This document shows, in pieces, positions 55,377-63,811 of a stretch of DNA of 64,000 bases (position 1 is its first letter; every line of letters begins with the position of its first letter). The translations under genes were made by a program, and so were the position numbers. This DNA comes from Planctomycetaceae bacterium. GTDB taxonomy: Bacteria > Planctomycetota > Planctomycetia > Pirellulales > Lacipirellulaceae. Location of the stretch: contig QIKP01000039.1 in assembly GCA_003233055.1 (NCBI GenBank), positions 79,138-143,137 of the forward strand, read 5' to 3'. Under the pieces are notes generated by a model, which saw only the letters and a program-made list of their open reading frames with translations, did not search any database and had not been told where the DNA came from.

Positions 55377-56585
55377 ATGATCATGCGGAAATGGATGCTA
55401 CGCTTGGTGCTTGCACTCTTGGTCATGGAAACGGTCTGCGCCTGCGCCGAGACGATCGAGCTGAAGACCGGGGGGAACCTCTCCGGCAAGGTCGAAGAGG
55501 TTCGCTCGGAGGGAGCCTTGGCGTATCGAGTGACGACCGCCAGCGGTGCGGTGATCGAAATCGCGGACGATCAGGTGGCTCAGGTGGTCGAATCGTCGTC
55601 CGACGCCGACGCGTATGCCGCCCGTGCCATTGCCGCACCGGACACCGCGCTCGCCCAGTGGATCCTTGCCAAGTGGTGTCACGAGCACCGGCTTAAGGAC
55701 GAATCGCGGCGTCATGCGGAGCGCGTGGTCGAACTCGATCCGAGCCATGTCGAGGCGCGCAAGATGCTCCACTTTCGCCACGTCGATGGCCAGTGGCTCA
55801 CACGCGAACAGATGATGGCGGGGCGGGGCATGGTGTGGCACGAGGGAAAGTACCGCACACGACAAGAGATCGCCATCCGGGAGCGGACGAAGCGGCGCAA
55901 AGAGCTTGAATTTCAATGGTCGAGCGACATTCGGAAGTGGCATCGCTGGCTTGGCGACCGTCGCTCCGAACGCGTGCAGGAGGCGATCGCGAATTTCAGT
56001 CAGGTCACCGACCCGTTTGCCGGGCCACCGATTGTCAAACTCCTGGAAAAGGAACGCGATCTCCGACTGCGGCGACTGCTTGTCGGAGCGGCGGCGCGGA
56101 TCCCTCATCAGGCAACCGTCAACGCCTTGGTGACCCTTTCGCTCGGCGACCCCGATACGGAGCTTCGCTACCAATGCCTTGAAGCACTTCTCCAGTCGAA
56201 GCGACCAGGGCTCACGCGCTCTTACGTCCGAGCGCTCCAAAGCAACGACAATCGCGTGGTGAACCGCGCCGGCGAGGCGCTCGGTTCGCTCGGCCGTACC
56301 AGCGCCATTGGCCCGCTGATCTCGGCGCTCACCACCAAGCACCGACGGGTGAGTGGCGGCAACTCGGGGGGCGACACCTATTCTCTTGACACGGCCAGCG
56401 GCGGGTTTAGCTTTGGTGGGGGAGGCCCCCAAGTGCAAGAAGGCGACGTGCGCAATCCGGCCGTCTTGACCGCCCTGGTGCGACTCTCGGGCGGCCAGAA
56501 CTACGGCTACGACTCGTCGCTCTGGCGGAAGTGGCTCGCCACGCAGGCCCGTTTGGTGCAAGTCGATTTGCGAAGAGACGAGTAA
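55377..56585 (+). CDS. Secreted HEAT-repeat protein of unknown function
   Basis: A 402 aa product with an N-terminal signal peptide (MLRLVLALLVMETVCACAE), a short beta domain reading ELKTGGNLSGKVEEV (about 25-65), a helical TPR-like linker (about 80-130), and HEAT-like repeats from about residue 185 (PPIVKLLEKERDLRLRRLLV, VNALVTLSLGDPDTELRYQC, VVNRAGEALGSLGRTSAIGP). A Gly/Ser-rich insertion (about 320-350) interrupts the last repeats. The N-terminal part resembles the planctomycete proteins that pair an SH3-like domain with HEAT repeats. Start ATG at 55377; Met3 is also possible. Confidence 0.75.
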   Translation: MIMRKWMLRLVLALLVMETVCACAETIELKTGGNLSGKVEEVRSEGALAYRVTTASGAVIEIADDQVAQVVESSSDADAYAARAIAAPDTALAQWILAKWCHEHRLKDESRRHAERVVELDPSHVEARKMLHFRHVDGQWLTREQMMAGRGMVWHEGKYRTRQEIAIRERTKRRKELEFQWSSDIRKWHRWLGDRRSERVQEAIANFSQVTDPFAGPPIVKLLEKERDLRLRRLLVGAAARIPHQATVNALVTLSLGDPDTELRYQCLEALLQSKRPGLTRSYVRALQSNDNRVVNRAGEALGSLGRTSAIGPLISALTTKHRRVSGGNSGGDTYSLDTASGGFSFGGGGPQVQEGDVRNPAVLTALVRLSGGQNYGYDSSLWRKWLATQARLVQVDLRRDE

Positions 56586-57369
56586 GGAGCGGATCGCCAC
56601 ACCCTCTCGCCCGAGGAACCGACTTCCCGGAATTCTGTTGCCCTTGGCCCGCCCTTGCTCCCTTACGGGTGCAGGAACGAGCTTGTTTTAGGCAGCGGCT
56701 GCTAGCTCGGGCTTGCTGGCGTGAAAATGGATTCTTCGAGGGAGCCCGTAACCGTTCACGGCCCGAAAAAAGGGAACCATGAATCGAGCGAATCCGACGA
56801 ATCACGGCAGAGGAGGCTCCCGCAGCGGTTAAGAAAAGACGAGGAAGATTGGACACAGATGAACGCGGATGCTTGGCTGGAGAAATGAAGCAGAAATTCC
56901 GGTTGCTCCCTTCGACACAGCACGAAAATAGGTGTCTTCTCTCCTCACAATACATCTGCGTCTATCTGCGGCTATTCGTCGAATTCGTGGTTCCTTCCTG
57001 CCTCGGATTTTGTGAACGGTTACGTAGTTTGCCAACCGTTCCTTGGCGTCAGACAATCCCCGGGCCGGCAATCCAAATCCTCGTTTCGAGCATCCAGGTC
57101 GAACATCCGGACTCATGGTCGTTTCCTTCCCAAAGGCTTCTGATGACCTAAATTCACCAGGAATCGACTTCTTCTCGCAAAAATCCTCCAACCCAAATTC
57201 AATAAGACCAACCCGCTCGCAAGCCCGGTCCTGCAGCCCATTGGCCCGCCCTTGCTCCCTTGCCATTGCTCCCTTGCCATTGACCCACTGAGGCGAAACG
57301 CCTAATCCTTGGCCCCTCTTTCGGACCCGTTTTTCGAACCCGTCGCAGCCGACCGACCAAGGAACCCTG
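56586..57369. other. 784-nt intergenic region containing a MITE-like element
   Basis: Contains the element at 56748-57023 and, from 57030 to 57369, sequence with no clear gene. A direct duplication of CTCCCTTGCCATTG occurs near 57250-57280. The leader of the aminotransferase gene must lie in the right part. Confidence 0.7.
56748..57023. mobile_element. MITE-like element A with 12-bp perfect terminal inverted repeats
   Basis: GTAACCGTTCAC at 56748-56759 and GTGAACGGTTAC at 57012-57023 are exact inverted repeats bounding 276 nt with no ORF of note. Inside are ACCATGAATCGAGCGAATCC, block B (about 56824-56928) and an inverted ATTCGTGGTTCC. The layout (terminal inverted repeats, small size, no transposase, related copies at 58687 and 60101) suggests a non-autonomous mobile element, but no target-site duplication was checked. 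Confidence 0.65.
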
Positions 57370-58602
57370 ATGCCGCTCTCCGCCCCCACGAGTACGCCTA
57401 TCCCGATGCTCGACATTGACCGACAAAATTCCCCTTTTGCGGCCCAAATTGACGCCGCGATTGCCGAAGTGACACGGTCGGGTGCCTTCATCAATGGCCC
57501 CGCTTGCCGCGAGCTGGAGTCGGCGTTCGCCCGGTACGTTGGCGTCGATCACGCGATTGGCTGCGCTTCGGGAAGCGATGCCTTGCTGCTAGCACTGATG
57601 GCGCTCGAAATTGGTGAGGGGGACGAGGTGCTGCTGCCGAGCTTTACTTTCTTTGCCACTGCGGGTGCGGTCTGGCGAGTCGGTGCCAAGCCGGTGTTCG
57701 TCGACATCTTGCCCGATACGTTCAACATCGACCCTGCCGACGCGGCACGAAAGATTACCCCCGCCACGCGTGCGATCTTGCCGGTTCACTTGTTTGGTCA
57801 GTCGGCCGACATGCGTGCGCTCGGTGCCTTGGCCGCGGCGCATGACCTGGCGATTATCGAGGATGCTTGCCAAGCGATCGGCGCGACGTGCGACGGACAA
57901 CAGGCAGGCGGGATGGGTGACTTTGGTGCGTTTAGCTTTTACCCCACGAAAAACCTTGGCGGGTTTGGCGACGGAGGAATGATTACGACGGACGACGCCG
58001 AGCAAGCCGAGCAGCTCCGCCGGCTCCGTAACCATGGCCAGCATCCGCTCTACCACCATCACGTTGTCGGCGTGAATAGCCGACTCGATGCGATTCAGGC
58101 GGCTGTGCTGAACGTCAAGCTACCGCAAGTCGACACCTGGGCCGACGCACGCAGCGAGCGAGCGACGCGCTACGAGGAGGCCTTTACGGAGCGCGGCCTT
58201 GGCGAGCAGTTGGAGTTGCCGGTCGTTGCGCCAGGCATGACGAGTGTTTGGAACCAGTACACGGTGCGCGTGAAAGGGGGCCGCCGCGGCGACCTACAAA
58301 AGGGACTCGCTGCGGAAAAAATCGGCTCGGCGATTTATTATCCCGTGCCGCTCCACCTGCAAGCCTGCTTCGAGCCGCTCGGTTACGGTCGGGGCGATTT
58401 GCCCCACACCGAACGGGCTGCCGAAGAGGTCCTTTCGCTGCCGGTCTTTCCAGAATTGACCGAGGAAGAGCAGACGCGCGTGATCGACGCAGTGAGCCAC
58501 TTTTGCCAATCGGGCGGCGTACCGACGTCGGTCCGCGCGGCATCGGTGTTGCTCCCCACCACCGGCGCGAACATCGACCTACCAAGCTCGAAGGCGGGTT
58601 GA
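57370..58602 (+). CDS. DegT/DnrJ/EryC1/StrS-family PLP aminotransferase
   Basis: Sugar-nucleotide aminotransferase family, 410 aa. It shows IDAAIAEVTRSGAFINGPAC, CASGSDALLLALMALEIG, EVLLPSFTFFATAGAV, VHLFGQSADM, IEDACQAIGA and the PLP-lysine loop FSFYPTKNLGGFGDGGMITT near residue 195, then NSRLDAIQAAVLNVKLPQV. These are all in the family order. The product probably helps make an amino sugar for a surface polysaccharide or glycan; the substrate cannot be told. The gene stands alone between repeat elements. The C-terminus extends about 20 residues past the usual end. Confidence 0.92.
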   Translation: MPLSAPTSTPIPMLDIDRQNSPFAAQIDAAIAEVTRSGAFINGPACRELESAFARYVGVDHAIGCASGSDALLLALMALEIGEGDEVLLPSFTFFATAGAVWRVGAKPVFVDILPDTFNIDPADAARKITPATRAILPVHLFGQSADMRALGALAAAHDLAIIEDACQAIGATCDGQQAGGMGDFGAFSFYPTKNLGGFGDGGMITTDDAEQAEQLRRLRNHGQHPLYHHHVVGVNSRLDAIQAAVLNVKLPQVDTWADARSERATRYEEAFTERGLGEQLELPVVAPGMTSVWNQYTVRVKGGRRGDLQKGLAAEKIGSAIYYPVPLHLQACFEPLGYGRGDLPHTERAAEEVLSLPVFPELTEEEQTRVIDAVSHFCQSGGVPTSVRAASVLLPTTGANIDLPSSKAG

Positions 58603-59073
58603 AGGAGTCACGGTGAAGGAGTCAAGAGCCGAGTCTCCCGGGTTAGAGCGGATCGGGATCGGGACCCTTGCCCGCCCCGTTGACTCGTAACCGTTCACGG
58701 AATCGAAGGCAGAAAACCACGAATTAGACGAATCCTACGAATTGCCGCAAAGAGACACCGAGGTATGGGTGAGGAGAGAAGGCCCCTCGTTTTGTGTTGT
58801 GCCGAAGGGGGCAACCGGAGTTTCTGTTTTTTTCTCCAACCGCGCATCCGCGTTCATCTGTGTTCCTCTACGGCCAATCTTCCTCGTCTTTTCTTAACCG
58901 CAACGGGGCTACTCGGGGTTTCCTCTGCCCTGATTCGTCGGATTCGTTCGATTCGTGGTTCCTTCTTCCGGCCACGAAGCTCCCGCCCCTATTTCTTTGC
59001 GCCTTTGCGTGAGGCTTTTTCTCGACGTTCGGGGTCGATGGTCTCACGCCAAGGCGTGAAGGAACGGTTACGG
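58603..59073. other. 471-nt intergenic region with MITE-like element B
   Basis: Mostly occupied by the element at 58687-59071; no gene supported. Confidence 0.7.
58687..59071. mobile_element. MITE-like element B
   Basis: GTAACCGTTCAC at 58687-58698 marks the left end, followed by ACCACGAATTAGACGAATCC; block B in reverse orientation lies at 58791-58909; then GATTCGTTCGATTCGTGGTT and a short TTTGCGCCTTTGCGTGAGG tract. The right end, GTGAAGGAACGGTTAC at 59056-59071, is a degenerate form of the terminal repeat. The core matches elements A and C. Confidence 0.6.
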
Positions 59074-59259
59074 TTACTCTTGCCGGCCGTCGACCTCTTT
59101 CTTGCGCTTCACCGGTTGCAGCGTCACCAGTATTCCGAGGACGATGCAGAGCAACACGATCCCCCAGGCGAGGCTCGACTTGAGCTTGCTTCCCTCCGCG
59201 AGAAGAGGCGAGAAGGTCGCGATGAGGCACGACGTACTAGGGAGGCTTAGGCTGAACAT
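59074..59259 (-). CDS. Small single-span membrane protein
   Basis: A 61 aa product with one transmembrane helix (SLAWGIVLLCIVLGILVTLQ) and a basic, acidic-ended tail (PVKRKKEVDGRQE). The helix and tail look selected, but no function is known. The true start may be later than Met1. It is 34 nt from a dispersed repeat at 59294. Confidence 0.55.
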   Translation of the reverse strand: MFSLSLPSTSCLIATFSPLLAEGSKLKSSLAWGIVLLCIVLGILVTLQPVKRKKEVDGRQE

Positions 59260-59293
59260 GGTCGTCAGGTCGCCAGTGGTTCGTGGTCAGTAG

Positions 59294-59335
59294 CCGACGA
59301 GTGGAGTTTTACCCGCCGAAGGAGGGTCTCGTCGG
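59294..59335. repeat. Dispersed CCGACGAG...CTCGTCGG repeat (copy 4, with insert)
   Basis: Arms CCGACGAG (59294-59301) and CTCGTCGG (59328-59335) enclose 26 nt including GTGGAGTTTTACCCGCCGAA. It follows a GGTCAGTAG stretch like that at 33391. Confidence 0.7.
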
Positions 59336-59343
59336 AAGTCGTA

Positions 59344-59937
59344 TCATGCCCATTCTAGTTGCCCTCCACCCGTTTGCCAAACGGGTTTGGCAGGCGACTC
59401 CGACTCGAGATCCGGCATCTTCTTGGAAGTCTCGAGCAAGCTTTGCCAACTGACGGCCCGGCTCCGAAATTCGGCGGCCCGCATCGAGACCGTATCCCAT
59501 CTGGCGGAGAGCGTCCGAGCGGCTTGCCAGTAGTCGGCCAGCCGGAGGGCCACGAAGGCGTAGCGCTGGTCGGCAAAGGTCCAAAGCTCCCGTTCGGGCA
59601 GGGGCGAACGGTTTTCGGTCAAATGGTAGGCAAAGACCAAGAGGGGCGAAAAGTTCGGCCCGAAATAGCGAGCCCACTCGGCGAGGCTCCGCAGGTCGTC
59701 GCGAGTCGACCAGTTTCGCCAGTACTGCTTGTTGGTTTTTCCGGAGGGAAACTGACGCCCCTTGATGTCGACGATCCAGTTTTCCCCACCAGGCGGCGAG
59801 ACAATAAAATCGGCACTCTTGAGCGACCCGCCGGCAACCAAGCTCCGGCGTGCTTCGTCGATTGCCACGTAAGGTGTCCGCCCCGCTCGCAAAAGCTCCT
59901 CGAACGCCAATTCGTAATGGTTGTGCCGTTTCGCCAT
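59344..59937 (-). CDS. Predicted PD-(D/E)XK nuclease of HYE-F type
   Basis: A 197 aa soluble protein. HNHYELAFEELLRAGRTPYV at the N-terminus, DEARRSLVAGGSLKSADFIV, then WIVDIKGRQFPSGKTNKQYW. The Asp and the DIKGR motif give the D-x-(D/E)-x-K pattern of the PD-(D/E)XK fold, and the conserved His-Tyr-Glu start is seen in related planctomycete hypotheticals. The rest is helical with many Trp. Nuclease activity is inferred, not shown. No restriction partner is adjacent. Confidence 0.6.
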   Translation of the reverse strand: MAKRHNHYELAFEELLRAGRTPYVAIDEARRSLVAGGSLKSADFIVSPPGGENWIVDIKGRQFPSGKTNKQYWRNWSTRDDLRSLAEWARYFGPNFSPLLVFAYHLTENRSPLPERELWTFADQRYAFVALRLADYWQAARTLSARWDTVSMRAAEFRSRAVSWQSLLETSKKMPDLESESPAKPVWQTGGGQLEWA

Positions 59938-60374
59938 GCACGCATTCTAACCCTAGAGACGCATCGCCAACAACCATGAAAATCGATGGGGCACGAAAAG
60001 TACAAACATGCGTTCCGATTCTATTTTATTGACCACGAAACCGACATGAAACCGGAATGCCAGACGCCCCCATCACCAAGAGCCGGGAGAAAGAAACGAG
60101 GGAACCGTTCACGGAATCCAAGACAGGAACAAGTTAACCACGAATCGAACGAATAGCCGCCGATATTTCGTGTTGTGCCGAAGGGGGCAACGGGAGTTTC
60201 TGTTTCATTCTCTCCAACCGAGCATCCGCGTTCATCGGCGCTTATCTGCGGCCAATCTTCCTTCTCTTTTCTTAACCGCAACGGGGCCTTCGTCTGCCGT
60301 CATTCGTCGGATTCGTGGTTAACTTTTTCTGGCCGTGAACCTCCCTCGCTCCGGCGTCGTTTAATCGTCACCAC
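59938..60374. other. 437-nt intergenic region with MITE-like element C
   Basis: Contains the element at 60101-60344. Between 59938 and 60100 I see no feature. Confidence 0.7.
60101..60344. mobile_element. MITE-like element C
   Basis: GGAACCGTTCACGGAATCC at 60101-60119, then ACCACGAATCGAACGAAT, block B in reverse at 60169-60286, GTCGGATTCGTGGTTAAC, and a degenerate right end with CCGTGAAC at 60333-60340. It parallels elements A and B over most of its length. Confidence 0.6.
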
Positions 60375-61706
60375 CTAATCGTCACCGCCCTCGAGCAGTA
60401 GGGTTATCTCACGGGCGGCGTCCGCGAGAGCGACTTTTTTGCTCGAACCGTCCGCCAGGTTCTTGAGTTGGCAGTCGTCGGCCGCCAGTTCGTCGGGGCC
60501 GACGATCATGGCGATGCGGTGGCCTCGGCGATTGGCGTACTGGAGTTGTTTGCCCAGTTTCTTGGCATCGCCATAGAGTTCCACACGCAGCCCCGCCGCG
60601 CGCAGGTCGGTGGTGATCTTGAGGAGCGGGCCGAGCATCTCTTTGTTAAAGAGGGGCACGAAGACTTCGGCTGGCGTGCGGGCGTTGGGGAGCATTTCTA
60701 GTTCTTCCATCGCCGCGAGGAGTCGGTCGAGGCCAAGCGAAGCGCCGATGCCTGGGAGCCGCTGGCTGGTGAAGGCCTCCGTCAAGTTGTCGTACCGCCC
60801 GCCACTTGCCACGCTGCCGATGCCAGGCAGGTCGCCGAGGAACGTTTCGTAAATCATGCCGGTGTAGTAGTCGAGCCCGCGAGCGATCGACACGTCGAGC
60901 TCGACGCGCTCTTCCGGCACGCCTGCCGCGCGGATTCCGCCGAGCACTTCACTGAGCCGCTCGGCACCTGCTTCGCCCGTTTCGCTTCCCGCCACCATCG
61001 GCCGGAGCGCTGCGAGGACTTCGTCTCGCGAGCCGGTGAGCGCCGCCAACTCCAGAACCTGGGCCGTTTGTTGGCTCGTCGCCCCGGCAGTTCGTTCCAT
61101 CTCGGCCGCCACTTTTTCGGGGCCAATTTTTGCCAACTTATCGAGCGCCCGCAGGAGGGGGAGGGCTTGATCGGCAAGGCCCAGGTTCTCCAGGAGTCCG
61201 TTGAGCACGCCACGATGGTTCACGCGGATCGTGAACCGCTCGAAGCCAATTTTCTGCAAGAGATCGTGAATCACGAGCGCCGTCTCGATGTCGGACGCCG
61301 CCGACTCGGTGCCGATGGTATCGAAGTCGCACTGCATGAACTCACGATACCGACCCCGCTGCGTATTTTCCCCTCGCCAAACGGTTGCAATGTGGTAGCG
61401 CTTGAACGGCAGGCCCAACTCCTGGGCGTGCTGCGCCGCGAATCGAGCGAGTGGCACGGTTAAATCGAACCGCATCCCGACTTCCCGGCCCCCGTTGTCG
61501 GTGAAGTGGTAGAGCTGCTTGTCGGTCTCGTCGCTTCCGTTGCCAGAAAGAATTTCTAGGTACTCGAGTGCCGGCGTGTCGATTGGCGAGAAGCCATAGG
61601 AGCGGTAAACGTCGCGCGCCGTGGCGATCAACGCCTCCCGAGGCAGCATCGCCTGCGGCAAGTAGTCGCGAAATCCTTTGAGCGTACGGGGAGTAATCCG
61701 AGGCAT
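60375..61706 (-). CDS. hisS: Histidyl-tRNA synthetase
   Basis: Class II synthetase, 443 aa. Motif 1 region GFRDYLPQAM, motif 2 YHIATVWRGENTQRGRYREF with a conserved Arg, the histidine-binding segments (LDVSIARGLDYYTGMIYE) and motif 3 GASLGLDRLLAAM, followed by the C-terminal anticodon-binding domain (VFVPLFNKEMLGPL to the end). ATG at 61706 gives the usual N-terminus MPRITPRTLKGFRD. Nothing unusual is seen. Confidence 0.97.
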   Translation of the reverse strand: MPRITPRTLKGFRDYLPQAMLPREALIATARDVYRSYGFSPIDTPALEYLEILSGNGSDETDKQLYHFTDNGGREVGMRFDLTVPLARFAAQHAQELGLPFKRYHIATVWRGENTQRGRYREFMQCDFDTIGTESAASDIETALVIHDLLQKIGFERFTIRVNHRGVLNGLLENLGLADQALPLLRALDKLAKIGPEKVAAEMERTAGATSQQTAQVLELAALTGSRDEVLAALRPMVAGSETGEAGAERLSEVLGGIRAAGVPEERVELDVSIARGLDYYTGMIYETFLGDLPGIGSVASGGRYDNLTEAFTSQRLPGIGASLGLDRLLAAMEELEMLPNARTPAEVFVPLFNKEMLGPLLKITTDLRAAGLRVELYGDAKKLGKQLQYANRRGHRIAMIVGPDELAADDCQLKNLADGSSKKVALADAAREITLLLEGGDD

Positions 61707-61802
61707 GGCAATGGGTAGGCGGTTGGGGTCAGCAGCGGAAGATCAAACAACATTCCGTGTAGAACGCAAGGGGAAATGGTTCAGCGCGAGTGGACGAAAA
61801 AA

Positions 61803-61845
61803 GGGAACCGTTCACGGAATCCAAGGCAGGAATAGCGCGAATCTT
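61803..61845. repeat. Partial MITE-like repeat (left end)
   Basis: GGAACCGTTCACGGAATCC, AAGGCAGGAATAGCGCGAAT matches the left end of elements B and C; no right end is seen. It lies between hisS and the YkgJ-family gene. Confidence 0.65.
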
Positions 61846-61986
61846 CCCCCCTCTCGAGGAGTGCCGAATTCGTGTTCTTCTTGGTCACCCCGATTGGTCG
61901 CCCTGACCCTCCCGCCCGTGGCTCCGATCCAGCTGGGGCGGGGCGATGGGAACGGTTGCGTTTCCTGCGGTCCGTTGCCCCTTGCT

Positions 61987-62436
61987 TCACGCCAGCACCG
62001 GCAGCAATTCAGGTTTGGGGCTGCGGATGTTTTTGCCTTTGGACTTGTAGACCGCCTCGGTGTATTCCCAGACCTGTTCGTGCGTCTCCAGGTAAAAGTC
62101 ATACGTCCATTCGTCGTCGTATTCGCAATTTTTGGTGGTGTAGTCGCGGCAGATCTGCGGGCGACGGTCGTAAATGCCACACCGGTAGTCGTCTCCCAGC
62201 TTCTCGCAAACGGTGTGGACCAGCAGGTACCAATCGTCCTCGTCCTTGAAGAAGGTCGCCCGATGGTGCAGCACGATCCAGCGGATGTACTCCATGTCGG
62301 CCTTCGTCTCGGGGGTCTCGTACGGCACCGCGATGTAATGGCAGCACTTGGCCGTGCAGTGTTCGCACAAGTTGCCCTCCTTGGGCAAATCCTCGCGGCG
62401 AATCTTGTTGGTGCCAAAGGCGATGGGGAGTGCCAT
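61987..62436 (-). CDS. YkgJ-family cysteine cluster protein
   Basis: A 149 aa product of the Fe-S-cluster-like YkgJ/CxxCxxCC family: LCEHCTAKCCHYIAVP (residues 23-38) and the later VCEKLGDDYRCGIYDRRPQI with CRDY and NCEYDDEW. Such cysteine sets bind zinc or an Fe-S cluster; the cellular role is unknown. The ATG at 62436 is accepted; the segment EDDWYLLVHTVCEKL is typical. It stands alone between hisS and the BRCT-MerR-TPR gene. Confidence 0.85.
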   Translation of the reverse strand: MALPIAFGTNKIRREDLPKEGNLCEHCTAKCCHYIAVPYETPETKADMEYIRWIVLHHRATFFKDEDDWYLLVHTVCEKLGDDYRCGIYDRRPQICRDYTTKNCEYDDEWTYDFYLETHEQVWEYTEAVYKSKGKNIRSPKPELLPVLA

Positions 62437-62554
62437 GGTGTACGGTCCTTCTCCGGGGGGATTTCTCGTCAGCGCTTCGGTCCGACCAGCTCTTCTTCAA
62501 GACGCGATGTTTTTCCAAGCAGCGACCCATCATACGAACTAACCAGGCAGCCTG

Positions 62555-63811
62555 CTACTCATGGGTAGGGGCGAGTCGCTCGCGGGCTTCTTCGGCCCAG
62601 GGGCTTTCGGGGGCGAGGCGGAGGAAGGCCTGCCAGTGCGGCTTGGCCTCCGGCTGCTGGTCCCCTCCTTCGAGCAGGTGGGCCAGGTGGTAGTGGGCGT
62701 CGGCGTAGTCGGGGTTGCGGGCGAGCGCTCCGCGAAAGGCGTCGGCTGCCAGCTCGGCATCCCCCAGTTCCGTCAGCACGCAGCCCAGATTGACTCTCGC
62801 TTCGTCGTAATCTTCCTCGAGTTCGATCGCCACGTAATACCGCTCCCGTGCCGCCGCCAGGTCACCCAATTGGTACAGGAGGTCGGCTGCAAGGAACTGG
62901 TCTTCCGGGGTTGTCTCCCCCGCCAGTAGCACCGCCCGCCAGAGTTCGAGCGCTTCGGCCGGCTCCCCCACATCCTGCAAATCAAGTGCCCCGTTACGCA
63001 ATTCTTCGGGCGAAAGAGCTTCTGTCGAGGAAACCGCGGGCGAGGAAACTGCTGGCGCAGACGCCATGGGAAAAGAGACCGTGGACGGAGGGGCGGCCGG
63101 CTCCCCGTCAGGGAGGGCGAACGGGACCACGTCCGCCGGCTCTGCGTCGAAGTCGATCAGCAGTTGCCCACTCGGCTCGGTCAGGTCGCTCCCCCGACGA
63201 AGGAAAATTTTACCTTCTTCGATGACGATCGATAGGTCGGCGAGCGGCCTCGCGACTTCGGGGACGAGGAGCGTCAGTTCCCTCATCTGCCGATCAATGG
63301 CCGCGAGAGAGACGCCCGCATGGACCAAGTTGGCCAGCCGGCGTGCGACGCGAAGCTCGGAAAAATCAAAGTAAGGCAGCTTGCGAACCTCACACACGGG
63401 AACCAGGTACCCGCGCCGCCGCCACCGGCGAATCACTCGCGATTCGATCTGGACCATCTCGGCCAGCAGCGCTGGGGTGTACAACCGGCTCACACCGATC
63501 TCTTCGTCGACCAGTCCGACGCGCCTCCAAAGCTGCGTCTCGTCGATCAGCATGGTCCGCCCGGCGGCCACGCGTTCTCGCACCTCCTCCGGCAGCGCAC
63601 CAGCCAGCTCGCCCTCTTCCGCGCCGTCGCCTTTCACCAGGAGTGTGGTCGACTCGTCGGGCTTCGCTTGCAGTTGGCCCCCATGCGCGGCAACAATTTT
63701 CCCCGCCTCGGCCCGCGACATGCTGGCGAGTTTTCCCGCCAGCGCAATCCGCTCGCCGGCAAGCTGCTGGGGTAGGTTCGGTTCGGTCATGGTGAGGGAG
63801 GAGGTCGTCAT
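62555..63811 (-). CDS. BRCT-MerR-TPR multidomain protein
   Basis: A 418 aa product with an unusual order of domains. Residues about 12-85: BRCT-like module (LAGERIALAGKLASMSRAEA, HGGQLQAKPDESTTLLVKGD). Residues about 105-185: MerR-type helix-turn-helix (IGVSRLYTPALLAEMVQIES, RRWRRRGYLVPVCEVRKLPY, FDFSELRVARRLANLVHAGV). An Ala/Pro/Ser-rich linker follows, then TPR repeats from about residue 275 (LSPEELRNGALDLQDVGEPA, DEARVNLGCVLTELGDAEL, NPDYADAHYHLAHLL). Probably a DNA-binding regulator with a protein-interaction tail. No B12-binding domain is seen. The start may be Met 63811 or Met 63790. Confidence 0.85.
   Translation of the reverse strand: MTTSSLTMTEPNLPQQLAGERIALAGKLASMSRAEAGKIVAAHGGQLQAKPDESTTLLVKGDGAEEGELAGALPEEVRERVAAGRTMLIDETQLWRRVGLVDEEIGVSRLYTPALLAEMVQIESRVIRRWRRRGYLVPVCEVRKLPYFDFSELRVARRLANLVHAGVSLAAIDRQMRELTLLVPEVARPLADLSIVIEEGKIFLRRGSDLTEPSGQLLIDFDAEPADVVPFALPDGEPAAPPSTVSFPMASAPAVSSPAVSSTEALSPEELRNGALDLQDVGEPAEALELWRAVLLAGETTPEDQFLAADLLYQLGDLAAARERYYVAIELEEDYDEARVNLGCVLTELGDAELAADAFRGALARNPDYADAHYHLAHLLEGGDQQPEAKPHWQAFLRLAPESPWAEEARERLAPTHE

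Noticed and set aside
55398..56600. Open frame antisense to the HEAT-repeat gene (400 codons)
   Set aside because: Same mirror effect; the sense frame has the signal peptide and HEAT repeats.
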